Made by a program: the position numbers and the translations under genes. From contig NZ_FOWC01000016.1 in the NCBI RefSeq assembly GCF_900115345.1, positions 124,001-188,000 on the forward strand: a stretch of 64,000 bases of DNA. The letters are read 5' to 3'. This DNA is from Amycolatopsis rubida (GTDB lineage: Bacteria; Actinomycetota; Actinomycetes; Mycobacteriales; Pseudonocardiaceae). Positions 8,206 through 16,076 of the stretch are shown here, piece by piece (within the stretch, counting starts at the first letter, position 1; each line of letters begins with the position of its first letter). The notes beneath the pieces are model-generated. The model did not search any database and was not told where the DNA came from. It saw only the letters and a program-made list of their open reading frames with translations.

Positions 8206-8246
8206 GTCTGGTGGACACCGCCGCCGGGCGCGAGTACGAACGAAGC

Positions 8247-9560
8247 ATGGCTCTGCGCACGCCCGTCCGCGCCCATTCCGCGCTTCCGCCCGGCCCGCGC
8301 CTCCCGCTCGCGGTCCAAACCGTCCTTTTCGGCGCTTTCCGCAACTCCCTGCTGCCGCTGCTGCGACGGCGCTACGGAGACGTCGTGCGGCTGAAGCTGT
8401 ACCCGGAGCGTTCGGTGGTGCTGGTCGGCGACCTCGGCCTGGTCCGCGAGATCTTCGCCGGTCCGGTCGAGACGTTCCATGCCGGCGAGGGGAACATGGT
8501 GCTCAAACCCATGCTGGGCGAGCATTCGGTGCTGCTCACCGACGAGGAGCAGCACCGCAGGGCGCGGAAACTGCTGATGCCCGCCTTCAACGGCGCGGCG
8601 ATGCGCGGATACCGCGACATGGTCACCGAGCTGACGGTCGCGGAGCTGGAGCGGTGGCCGCGGGGCCGGGCGTTCCGGGTGCACGACCGGATGCGGGCGC
8701 TGACGCTGGAAGTGATCCTGCGGGTCGTCTTCGGCGTGGCCGACGGACCCCGGCTGGCGGAGTTGCGCGTGGCGCTGGAGCGGGTCATCGACATCAGCGC
8801 GCTCGACCTGTTCGGCTGGCACAGTCCGGCGTTGCAGAAGTTCGGGCCGTGGCGGCGGAACCGGGAACGGCAGCAACGGGTCGACCAGCTGCTGTACGCG
8901 GAAATCGCGGAGCGGCGCGCGGCACCGGATCTGGCGGAGCGGACCGACGTGCTGTCCCGGCTGCTGACCGTGCCCGGGGACGATCAGCTCAGCGACCTCG
9001 AACTGCGCGACCAGCTGATCACGTTGCTGCTGGCCGGGCATGAGACCACGGCGACCGCGCTGGCTTGGGCGCTGCACGAGCTGGCCCGGGATCCGGTCAC
9101 CGCCGCGGCGGCCGCCCGCGCCGCTGACGAGTGCGACGAGAAGTACCTCGAAGCGGTCGCGAAGGAGGCGATGCGGCTGCGGCCGATCATCTCCGAGGTT
9201 TCGCGGAAGCTCACGAAGGATGTCCAGGTCGGGCCCTACACGGTTCCGGCCGGATACATGGTGCTGCCCTCGATTTCGATGATTCACGCGGACGCGGAGC
9301 ACCATCCCTCGCCGGAGGTGTTCGATCCGGCGCGGTTCCTCGGCAGCGGCCCGCCTGCGGGCAGCTGGTTCCCCTTCGGAGGCGGCGCGCGGCGCTGTCT
9401 CGGGGCGGGGTTTTCGTTGCTGGAGGCGACAATTGTGCTGCGGGAGCTGTTCGCGCGGTACCGGGTCAGCGCGCCCAGCCCTCGCCCGGAGCGGGTCAAG
9501 ACCCGGCACATCACGCTCGTGCCCGGCGACGGCGCGCGGATCATGGTGCACCGCCGGTAA
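8247..9560 (+). CDS. Cytochrome P450
   Basis: P450 of 437 aa. Diagnostic motifs are the I-helix oxygen-binding AGHETTATA (about residue 270), the K-helix ExxR motif EAMRLRP, and the heme-binding loop FPFGGGARRCLGAGF with the axial Cys. The N-terminal proline-rich segment (LPPGPRLP) lacks a membrane anchor, so the protein should be soluble. The substrate is unknown. No ferredoxin or reductase gene is adjacent, so electrons must come from elsewhere. It is divergent from a TipA-like MerR regulator, which may link its expression to a xenobiotic signal. Confidence 0.93.
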   Translation: MALRTPVRAHSALPPGPRLPLAVQTVLFGAFRNSLLPLLRRRYGDVVRLKLYPERSVVLVGDLGLVREIFAGPVETFHAGEGNMVLKPMLGEHSVLLTDEEQHRRARKLLMPAFNGAAMRGYRDMVTELTVAELERWPRGRAFRVHDRMRALTLEVILRVVFGVADGPRLAELRVALERVIDISALDLFGWHSPALQKFGPWRRNRERQQRVDQLLYAEIAERRAAPDLAERTDVLSRLLTVPGDDQLSDLELRDQLITLLLAGHETTATALAWALHELARDPVTAAAAARAADECDEKYLEAVAKEAMRLRPIISEVSRKLTKDVQVGPYTVPAGYMVLPSISMIHADAEHHPSPEVFDPARFLGSGPPAGSWFPFGGGARRCLGAGFSLLEATIVLRELFARYRVSAPSPRPERVKTRHITLVPGDGARIMVHRR

Positions 9561-9567
9561 GCCCGTG

Positions 9568-9607
9568 CCGGGCTCCTTGAGGGAATCGGATTCCCCAAGG
9601 AGCCCGG
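9568..9607. repeat. Long palindrome with GAATC-G-GATTC centre, copy 1
   Basis: Near-perfect inverted repeat between the convergent P450 and VWA genes. The arms, about 20 bases each, read from CCGGGCTCC inward to GAATC and back from GATTC, with a one-base bulge. It is probably a bidirectional terminator and belongs to the dispersed family also seen at 13946, 47633 and 57610. Confidence 0.75.
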
Positions 9608-9629
9608 GACGGACCTTCGCGGAGCGGGG

Positions 9630-11588
9630 TCAGCGGCGGCGGGTGCGGAGGTAGTCGCCTACTACCGCCGCGCCGAGGCCGTCCAGGTCCGGGGCCACGA
9701 CCCGGCCGCCGGAGCGGCGGGCGATGCTGTCCACGAAGGCCTCCAGACGCGGGTCGTCGCCCAGCCGGAAAACGGTCACCGACGCGCCCAGTTTGGCGAT
9801 CCTGTCCACTTCGGACAGTGTCTTGTGGATAGTCGCCGGTTCGGGCGGGTAGGAGAATTCCGCTTCGCCGTCGGGTTCCAGGTGCGCGGTGGGTTCGCCG
9901 TCGGTGACCATGAGGACCACCGGCTGGGCGTCCGGATGCCGCCGCAGATGGCGTCCGGCCAGCAGCAGCGCGTGGTGGGCGTTGGTGCCTTGCTCCCAGG
10001 TGCCTTCCAAGCCGACCAGCTCCGGCAGCTCCACCGGCATCGCGTAGCGGCCGAAGGTGATCAGCTGCAGGGCGTCGTTGCGGAATCTGGTGCTGATCAG
10101 CTGGTGCAGGGCCAGCGCGGTGCGCTTCATCGGCAGCCAGCGGCCCTCCTGGACCATCGACCACGACGTGTCCACCAGCAGCGCGACCGCGGCTCGGGAG
10201 CGGTGTTCGGTCTCGATGACCTCGACGTCCTCGACGTCGAGGCGCACACTCCCCGCGCCGGCCGCGGTGGAGCGCAGCACGGCGTTGCGCACTGTTCGCG
10301 GAACGTCCCAGGGCTGCAGGTCACCGAACCGCCACGGACGGCTCGAACCGGTCGGTTCGCCCGCCGCGCCCGCGGATTCGGTCTCGCGCTCCCCGGTTTT
10401 GCCGCGCAGCGAATTGACCACATCGGACAGTGCGGTCTCGCCCAGGCGGCGCAATGCCTTGGGAGACAACCGCAAGGTGCCGTCCGCCGCACGCTCGAAC
10501 AGGCCCTGCTGACGCAGTTCACGCTCCAGCTCGGACAGGCGGCGGGCATCGACGCCCGCGTCCGGACCGAGCTGGCGTTCCAGTGCTTCCAGATCGATGT
10601 CTTCCAGGCGCGCGCCCGGATACGACTGGCCCAGTTGCTCGGCGAGAGCGTCCAGTTCCGCCAGGTCGGCCATTGCCTGCGCGCCTTCGCCGAGCCCCAG
10701 CGGGTCTTGGCCGCGGAAGCGCGAGGACGAGGTCCAGTCCTCCCCCGGCCGCAACGCGCGCAGCTGGGAGTCCAAAGCGGACAGTTGCTGCGCCAGCCTC
10801 GGATCGCCGAAGGCTTGCCGCGCCAGCTCGGCCAGTTCGGCCCGCTGTTGTTCGGACATCGAATTCAGCATGCGCTGCGCGGCGGCGGAACGGGCGGCCA
10901 GCACGTCGATCAGCTCGTCGACGTTCCGCGGGTTCTCCGGGAAGAACTCGCCGTGCCGCCGCATGAACTCGCTGAAGCGTTCGCCGATGTCGCTCGCGCC
11001 CTGTGCGTGCGCGGACAGCAGCGCGTTGAGGTCGCCGAGCATCTGGTTGATCCGCTCGACGTCCTGCGGGCCGGCGTTCCGCATCGCCTGTTTCATGCCC
11101 TGGAACCGCGCGTCCAGCATCTCGCGGCCGAGGAGGTCGCGGATCTGCTCGTACTTCTGCCGGGCCTCGTCCGAACGCCAGTCGTACTCGTTCAGCTCGC
11201 GCACGGCGGCGGCGGTGCCGGGCGGCAGGGCGTCCAGCCGGGCTTCGCGGAAGCGGGCCTCGTCGTCGGGGTCCGGGAACAGTTCCCGGCGCTCGGCCTG
11301 GAGTGCGTCCCGCAGCAGCTGCTGGACTTCCTGGAGCGTGCCGTCCAGCCGGTGCCGCCGCTGGATCTGCGAACGGCGCTGCCACAGCTGACGGGTCAGC
11401 TCGTCGAGGCCTGCGGTGCCTTCGGTGCCGCGGCGCAGCAGTTCTTCCAGCGCCGAGCGCGGGGACGAACCGCCCATCACCTCGCGGCCGATCTCGTCCA
11501 GCGCGTCCCGCAGGTCCGCGGGCGGGGCCAGCGGATCCGGCCCGTCGTGCCACGGGCCGTAGGAATATCCCTCCGGTAAGAGCGGCAT
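9630..11588 (-). CDS. VWA domain protein, partner of AAA ATPase (ChlD/CoxE-like)
   Basis: Protein of 652 aa. The first 420 residues are charged, helical and without known motifs. The C-terminal 200 residues form a von Willebrand A domain with the MIDAS motif LLVDTSWSM, a Thr in NAHHALLLAGRHL and the MVTDGEP segment. No signal peptide or membrane helix is present, so it is cytoplasmic. The ATG overlaps the TAA of the upstream AAA ATPase by one base (TAATG), so the two are coupled. Such pairs act as metal- or cofactor-insertion, chelatase-like or complex-remodelling machines; the client here is unknown. Confidence 0.85.
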   Translation of the reverse strand: MPLLPEGYSYGPWHDGPDPLAPPADLRDALDEIGREVMGGSSPRSALEELLRRGTEGTAGLDELTRQLWQRRSQIQRRHRLDGTLQEVQQLLRDALQAERRELFPDPDDEARFREARLDALPPGTAAAVRELNEYDWRSDEARQKYEQIRDLLGREMLDARFQGMKQAMRNAGPQDVERINQMLGDLNALLSAHAQGASDIGERFSEFMRRHGEFFPENPRNVDELIDVLAARSAAAQRMLNSMSEQQRAELAELARQAFGDPRLAQQLSALDSQLRALRPGEDWTSSSRFRGQDPLGLGEGAQAMADLAELDALAEQLGQSYPGARLEDIDLEALERQLGPDAGVDARRLSELERELRQQGLFERAADGTLRLSPKALRRLGETALSDVVNSLRGKTGERETESAGAAGEPTGSSRPWRFGDLQPWDVPRTVRNAVLRSTAAGAGSVRLDVEDVEVIETEHRSRAAVALLVDTSWSMVQEGRWLPMKRTALALHQLISTRFRNDALQLITFGRYAMPVELPELVGLEGTWEQGTNAHHALLLAGRHLRRHPDAQPVVLMVTDGEPTAHLEPDGEAEFSYPPEPATIHKTLSEVDRIAKLGASVTVFRLGDDPRLEAFVDSIARRSGGRVVAPDLDGLGAAVVGDYLRTRRR

Positions 11589-12985
11589 TACTGGCCGTAC
11601 ACCGTCGTGCCGTCGTCGGAGTCCTTCGCCAGCCTGCGGGCGAGGAACAGCGACTCCAGGGCCAGTTCGACCGCCGCCGCGATCCGGCCCGCCGGTTCGT
11701 CAGCGGACACTCCGGCCCGCTGGGCGACCTCGTGCAGCACCGGCAGTTCCGGCAGCGCGGCAAGGACTTCCGCGCCGGGGACGCGCTCGCCGGTGGCGAC
11801 GAGATGGCCGTCCGCGACCGCGTCGGACAGCGGGCGCAGGTCCAGTCCGGCGAACCGTTCGCGAGCGGTTTCCGCGATCGCGCGGCGCATCAGGTGCACG
11901 AGGTGCTCGACCTCGCGGCCTTCCTCGCCGGGCTCGAACTCGACCTTGCCGCGCAGCACGGCGGGCACGGCTTCGAGGTCGACCGGCCGCGCGACCGCCG
12001 GGTCCTCCCCGGTCACCGCCGCCCGGCGCAACGCGGCCGCCGCGACGGTTTCGGCCGCTGCCACCGCGAACCGGGCGGACACGCCGGAACGCTGGTCGAT
12101 CACCGGCGATTCGCGCAGGTTGCGCACGAACCGGGCCAGCACCTCCAGCAGCGGCTCGCCGACCTCCGCGACGAGGTTCGCCTCCTGGCGCACCACGGCG
12201 ACCTCGGACCCGACGTCCATCGGGTAGTGCGTGCGGATTTCCGCGCCGAAGCGGTCCTTCAGCGGCGTGATGATCCGGCCGCGGTTGGTGTAGTCCTCGG
12301 GGTTGGCGGTGGCGACGAGGAGGACGTCCAGCGGGAGCCGCAGCGTGTAGCCGCGGACCTGGATGTCGCGTTCCTCCATGACGTTCAGCAGCGCGACCTG
12401 GATCCGCTCGGCGAGGTCGGGCAGTTCGTTGATCGCGACGATGCCGCGGTGCGCGCGCGGCACGAGTCCGAAGTGGATGGTCTCCGGGTCGCCGAGGCTG
12501 CGGCCCTCGGCCACCTTCACCGGGTCGACGTCGCCGATCAGGTCGCCCACGCTCGTGTCCGGCGTGGCCAGTTTTTCGGTGTAGCGCTCGCTGCGGTGCC
12601 GCCAGGCCACCGGGAGGTCGTCGCCGAGTTCGGCGGCGCGGCGGATCGAGGCGGGCGTGATCGGGTCGAGCGGGTGTTCGCCCAGTTCCGAGCCCTCGAT
12701 GACCGGGGTCCACTCGTCGAGCAGGCCGGCCAGGGTGCGCAGCAGGCGGGTCTTGCCCTGGCCGCGTTCGCCGAGCAGGACGACGTCGTGGCCGGCCAGC
12801 AGCGCGCGTTCGAGCTGGGGAAGCACGGTGCGGGAGAAGCCGACGATGCCGGGCCAGGCGTCGCGGCCCTCGCGCAGCGCGGCGAGCAGGTTGTCGTGGA
12901 TCTCGCGCGCGATCGGGCGCGGGGCGTATCCGGCGGCGCGGAGCTCGCCGGCAGTACGGGGAAGAGCGTCGGGAACAGCGTTCAC
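11588..12985 (-). CDS. MoxR/ChlI-like AAA+ ATPase
   Basis: AAA+ protein of 465 aa with Walker A GERGQGKT (about residue 73), Walker B GIVAINELPDL, sensor 1 VATANPEDYTNRGRIITPLKDRF and an arginine-containing lid. The family is Mg-chelatase subunit I-like rather than classical MoxR. The C-terminal 150 residues carry an extra helical domain. It is the first gene of a two-gene operon with the overlapping VWA protein and divergent from the unknown gene at 13086. The start is GTG 12985, just after a GAAGGG stretch. Confidence 0.88.
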   Translation of the reverse strand: MNAVPDALPRTAGELRAAGYAPRPIAREIHDNLLAALREGRDAWPGIVGFSRTVLPQLERALLAGHDVVLLGERGQGKTRLLRTLAGLLDEWTPVIEGSELGEHPLDPITPASIRRAAELGDDLPVAWRHRSERYTEKLATPDTSVGDLIGDVDPVKVAEGRSLGDPETIHFGLVPRAHRGIVAINELPDLAERIQVALLNVMEERDIQVRGYTLRLPLDVLLVATANPEDYTNRGRIITPLKDRFGAEIRTHYPMDVGSEVAVVRQEANLVAEVGEPLLEVLARFVRNLRESPVIDQRSGVSARFAVAAAETVAAAALRRAAVTGEDPAVARPVDLEAVPAVLRGKVEFEPGEEGREVEHLVHLMRRAIAETARERFAGLDLRPLSDAVADGHLVATGERVPGAEVLAALPELPVLHEVAQRAGVSADEPAGRIAAAVELALESLFLARRLAKDSDDGTTVYGQ

Positions 12986-13071
12986 CCCTTCGACGCTACT
13001 GACCGTTCCGGCATCCGTCGATGTGGAGCGGCTCCAGCCGGGCGGGGATCGGCGCAGCCGGGAGGAACCGG

Positions 13072-13077
13072 TAAAAT
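13072..13077 (+). promoter_or_regulatory. -10 box for a probably leaderless transcript
   Basis: TAAAAT lies eight bases before the GTG at 13086, the spacing expected if transcription begins at or just before the start codon. No good -35 is visible. It supports that start even though the nearest Shine-Dalgarno-like GGAGGA (13061) is too far upstream. Confidence 0.45.
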
Positions 13078-13085
13078 CAGCGGTC

Positions 13086-13883
13086 GTGTGCCGACCCAGT
13101 GCGACTCTCGCCGTCTGGTCCTCCGCGTGGCTGAACGGGGCCGCGGCGTCCGACGACGTCCTCGACGCCTTGCAGGACTGGGCCGAGGCCCACGACGTGG
13201 TCGCGGCCGATCCCGCCGCGGCCGACGCGTTCGATCTCCCGCTCGCGTTCCATCGGGCGGCTACTCCCGTGCAGCTGCTGCTCGCACTGCGGGCGCAGGG
13301 GGCGGCGAGCGCCCAGCTGGTGCTGCCGGTGCCTGGCGATGTGCGGGGTCTTGGCGGTGCCGGCCCGTTCGCCGACGCGGCGTTGCGGTGCGGCGAGGCG
13401 GTGGTGCTCGGCGGGCTGGCGTTCGGGCTGGTGCCGGAGCCGATCGCCGAGGGGCTGATGCGGTGGACGGTGTATTCGCTTCCCGCGCCGGTCGCGGTGG
13501 AGTATCAGCCGTTGCCGGATGCCGAGCACGGGTTGACTGACGCCGTCCGGGCCAGTGCCGGGGCGCTGCAGACGTTGGATGTGGCCAGCGATCGGCCAGG
13601 GGTCCGGGCGGAGTTGTCGGCGCATTTGCGGGCCCGGCCTCAGGTGGAGTGGCCTGCCGGGACGCCGGGGCGGGCGCTGCGGGTGTTGCAGCGGGCGGAG
13701 GAGATTTCGGCGATTGTGGCTGTGGCTCGGGCGGATGACCCGGGTGGGGCGTTGTCGGCTTCGGCGGTGAATCAGCGGGCTGAAGCGTTGCGGCCGCTGG
13801 CTGAGGCGGTGCGGGGGGCTCGGACTGCTTCGGTCAATGAGGCGGTGCGGGTGTTTGCCGAGCAGGGGGATCGGCAGGTTTGA
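13086..13883 (+). CDS. Unknown actinobacterial protein divergent from AAA/VWA operon
   Basis: Protein of 265 aa not matched to a named family. The sequence looks genuine: Ala-rich, balanced composition, no signal peptide or transmembrane helix, and an N-terminal CRPSATLAVWSSAWLNG followed by mixed alpha/beta segments and a helical C-terminal half. The GTG start at 13086 has a -10 box eight bases upstream. It shares an intergenic region with the AAA-VWA operon and may belong to the same function. Codon use in the last 300 bases is looser (more T in third positions) than in its neighbours. Confidence 0.7.
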   Translation: MCRPSATLAVWSSAWLNGAAASDDVLDALQDWAEAHDVVAADPAAADAFDLPLAFHRAATPVQLLLALRAQGAASAQLVLPVPGDVRGLGGAGPFADAALRCGEAVVLGGLAFGLVPEPIAEGLMRWTVYSLPAPVAVEYQPLPDAEHGLTDAVRASAGALQTLDVASDRPGVRAELSAHLRARPQVEWPAGTPGRALRVLQRAEEISAIVAVARADDPGGALSASAVNQRAEALRPLAEAVRGARTASVNEAVRVFAEQGDRQV

Positions 13884-13945
13884 TGCCTGTTCCCGGCGGG
13901 AGGGCGGTTGCCTCGATCGCTGGGTGCGGCGGCCGTGGGCGGGGT

Positions 13946-13999
13946 GGTCCCCTCACGCACGACGGCGGGATCGTGAGGGGACCCCTGAGGGAATCAGAG
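13946..13999. repeat. Palindromic repeat with GAATC core, degenerate copy 2
   Basis: Arms GGTCCCCTCAC (13946-13956) and GTGAGGGGACC (13973-13983) form an 11-bp stem. They are followed by CCTGAGGGAATCAGA, the left half of the element seen complete at 47633; the right half is decayed. The element lies between the convergent ends of the unknown gene and hemH and probably acts as a terminator. Confidence 0.65.
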
Positions 14000-14015
14000 T
14001 CAAAGAGGGTGACGG

Positions 14016-15068
14016 TCAGCGGGTGGGGCGGCGCGGGGGTTCGCAGCAGGAGACTGCGCAGGGGGCGCCGTTGACGGTGCAGCCCGCGGACGGGAAGGGC
14101 GACAGCTTCCGGGCGGGGGCGTCGGACAGGTGTTCGCGGACCAGTTCGACCACCATTTCGGCGAACCTCGGGTCGGCGTCCGGTGTCGCGGCGCGGGCGA
14201 AGGCCATGCCGTGTTCCGCCGCACGGTCGGCGGCTTCGTTGTCCAGGTCCCAGATTACTTCCAGGTGGTCCGCGACGAAGCCGATCGGGCTGACCACTAC
14301 GGAATCCACGCCCTGCGCGTGCAGGGCGTCGATGTGGTCGACGATGTCCGGTTCCAGCCACGGAATCTGCGGCGGGCCGGAGCGCGACTGCCAGACGACG
14401 TCGTACTCGGCGATCCCGGCTTCGGCGGCCACGAGGCGCGCGGCTTCGGCGATCTGGCTCGAGTAGCGGCGGCCGCCTTCCGACGGCGGGCCGGAGGCAA
14501 GGTCGGCGCTTTCCGGGATCGAGTGGGCAGTGAAAACCGTACGGGTGCCGGGGCGGTCGCCGAGTTTCGCGTGGGCGGCGCGGACTGCGTCGGCGACTGC
14601 GGCGACGAACAGCGGATGGTCGAAGAACTGGCGCAGCTTCACCAATTCCGGCGCATGGTCGCCGACGGCGGTGCGGGCTCGTTCGATGTCCTCGTCGTAC
14701 TGGCGGCACGCGGAGTAGCCGCCGTACGCGCTCGTCGGGAACACCAAGGCGCGGCGGACGCCCGCCTCCTTCATTCCGGCCAACGTGTCCTCGACCATCG
14801 GCGCCCAGTTGCGGTTGCCGAAGTGCACCGGGAGTCCGATGCTCTCCGCCGCGAGCTGCTTCTCGACCGCCGCGATCGCGGCGCGGTTGAGCCGGTTGAT
14901 CGGCGAAACCCCGCCGAAGTGCTGGTAGTGCTCGGCAACCTCAAGCAGCCGCTCGCGCGGCACGCCCCGGCCCCGGGTGACGTTCTCCAGGAACGGCATC
15001 ACCTCGTCAGGCCCCTCCGGACCGCCGAACGAAAGCCATAGCAACGCGTCGTAACCCACGGTGCTCAT
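14016..15068 (-). CDS. hemH: Ferrochelatase (coproporphyrin-type)
   Basis: Ferrochelatase of 350 aa that inserts iron into the porphyrin in heme synthesis. It begins YDALLWLSFGGPEGPDEVMPF as in the family, has the metal-site segments FTAHSIPES and VVSPIGFVADHLEVIWDLD, and ends with a Cys-rich tail (GCTVNGAPCAVSCCEPP) of the kind that holds a [2Fe-2S] cluster in actinobacterial enzymes. In actinobacteria the substrate is usually coproporphyrin III (CpfC). In mycobacteria this gene directly follows inhA; here a TetR/MFS pair is inserted between them. Confidence 0.93.
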   Translation of the reverse strand: MSTVGYDALLWLSFGGPEGPDEVMPFLENVTRGRGVPRERLLEVAEHYQHFGGVSPINRLNRAAIAAVEKQLAAESIGLPVHFGNRNWAPMVEDTLAGMKEAGVRRALVFPTSAYGGYSACRQYDEDIERARTAVGDHAPELVKLRQFFDHPLFVAAVADAVRAAHAKLGDRPGTRTVFTAHSIPESADLASGPPSEGGRRYSSQIAEAARLVAAEAGIAEYDVVWQSRSGPPQIPWLEPDIVDHIDALHAQGVDSVVVSPIGFVADHLEVIWDLDNEAADRAAEHGMAFARAATPDADPRFAEMVVELVREHLSDAPARKLSPFPSAGCTVNGAPCAVSCCEPPRRPTR

Positions 15069-15123
15069 CCTGCCCCTGTGGCGCCCCGCACGCCTCGGCG
15101 GCCCAGTTATGTACTGAGCTATC

Positions 15124-15129
15124 TAAAAT
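15124..15129 (+). promoter_or_regulatory. -10 box upstream of the TetR regulator
   Basis: TAAAAT in an AT-rich island lies eight bases before an in-frame GTG (15138) and 17 before the ATG (15147). This allows either a leaderless start at the GTG or initiation at the ATG. The region is shared with the divergent hemH gene and is a likely site for TetR autoregulation. Confidence 0.45.
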
Positions 15130-15146
15130 GTGTTAGCGTGCCCGGC

Positions 15147-15731
15147 ATGCCGAGGCCACGAGAGTTCGACGAGACCGAAGCGCTCGAAGGCGCCATGAAC
15201 GCCTTCTGGGCGCGCGGATACGAAGCGACCTCGACCGGGGAACTGTGCGCCGCCACCGGACTCGGCCGCAGCAGCATCTACAACACGTTCTCCAGCAAGC
15301 ACGAACTGTTCCGGCGCGCGCTCGGCCACTACTCGCGCCGCGGCATCCGAATGCGGGAAACCCTGCTGGACAACGCCCCCGACGGACTAGGCGCCATCCG
15401 CCTGCTCCTCGCCTCGGCCATCGACGACGAACTCGAAACCGGCAGACGCGGCTGCCTGATGGTGAACACCATCGCCGAGTTCGGCACCACCGACCCGGAA
15501 GTCGCCGCACAGGTGAACGCCGACACCGAAGCACATCTGTCCGCACTGGCGCACGTCGCCCGCACCGGCCAGGCAGACGGCAGCGTCACCCGCGACCGCG
15601 ACGCCGCCGACATCGCAACCTTCATCCACGCCACCATCTCCGGAATCCGCACGATGTCCCGCCGCGGAGCAGAACGGAAAGCGCTGACGTCAGTAGCAGA
15701 ACTAGCGACAAGCGCCGTCTCCCGACGCTAA
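15147..15731 (+). CDS. TetR family transcriptional regulator
   Basis: Regulator of 194 aa. The N-terminal helix-turn-helix is clear (ALEGAMNAFWARGYEATSTG, then CAATGLGRSSIYNTFSSKHEL). The C-terminal ligand domain resembles the group that includes TetR/AcrR repressors of drug pumps, with GRRGCLMVNTIAEF in helix 6-7. ATG 15147 fits the family N-terminus (PRPREFDETEAL); GTG 15138 is an in-frame alternative. It is upstream of and codirectional with the Cmx-like MFS gene, separated by the repeat array, and is its probable repressor. Confidence 0.88.
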   Translation: MPRPREFDETEALEGAMNAFWARGYEATSTGELCAATGLGRSSIYNTFSSKHELFRRALGHYSRRGIRMRETLLDNAPDGLGAIRLLLASAIDDELETGRRGCLMVNTIAEFGTTDPEVAAQVNADTEAHLSALAHVARTGQADGSVTRDRDAADIATFIHATISGIRTMSRRGAERKALTSVAELATSAVSRR

Positions 15732-16076
15732 CCCGCCGCCCCAGCCGGGATGCCCCACCACCCGAAAACCGCCGCCGACACACCCAACAATCGAGGCACC
15801 CAGCCCTACCCACGCACCCCGAATCGAGGCACCCAGCCCTCCCCCGCAGCCGACACACCCAACAATCGAGGCACCAGTCCCTCCCCCCACGCCCGACACA
15901 CCCAACAATCGAGGCACCCAGCCCTTCCCCCGAACCGTCAGCACACTCAAGCTTCGGGGTGCCCCACGCAACCCCACAAGCGATGTCGCCCCCAGGCGAC
16001 GAGCCGAACCCCCCGACGCCACCCTCACCCGTCCCCACCCTCATTCTGTACTACCAGTTCCAGAAAGAGAGACCCC
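15732..16076. other. 345-base intergenic region filled by repeats
   Basis: The region contains the tandem and dispersed repeats at 15774-16005. An open proline-rich frame runs through it in phase with the MFS gene but has no membrane-protein character and is an artefact of repeat composition. The MFS ribosome-binding site (AGAAAGAGAG) is at the right end. Confidence 0.6.
15774..16005. repeat. Tandem array plus dispersed repeat tail, locus 1
   Basis: Four copies of a unit with core AATCGAGGCACCCAGCCCT, preceded in three of them by CCGACACACCCAAC, are spaced 35-42 bases apart (15774-15938). The array leads into a tail (15927-16005) containing CCCCCGAACCGTCAGCACAC, a TTCGGGG that can pair with CCCCGAA, and a small hairpin GTCGCC-CCCA-GGCGAC. 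The tail recurs almost identically at 33653-33727. No coding function is seen. Confidence 0.75.

Noticed and set aside
15774..15938. CRISPR array
   Set aside because: The repeated core is short and imperfect, the intervals are themselves similar, there are only four units and no cas genes are nearby.
15750..16076. N-terminal extension of the Cmx-like transporter (PNNRGTQP-type repeats)
   Set aside because: It is translated intergenic repeat; the protein homology and ribosome-binding site begin at 16077.
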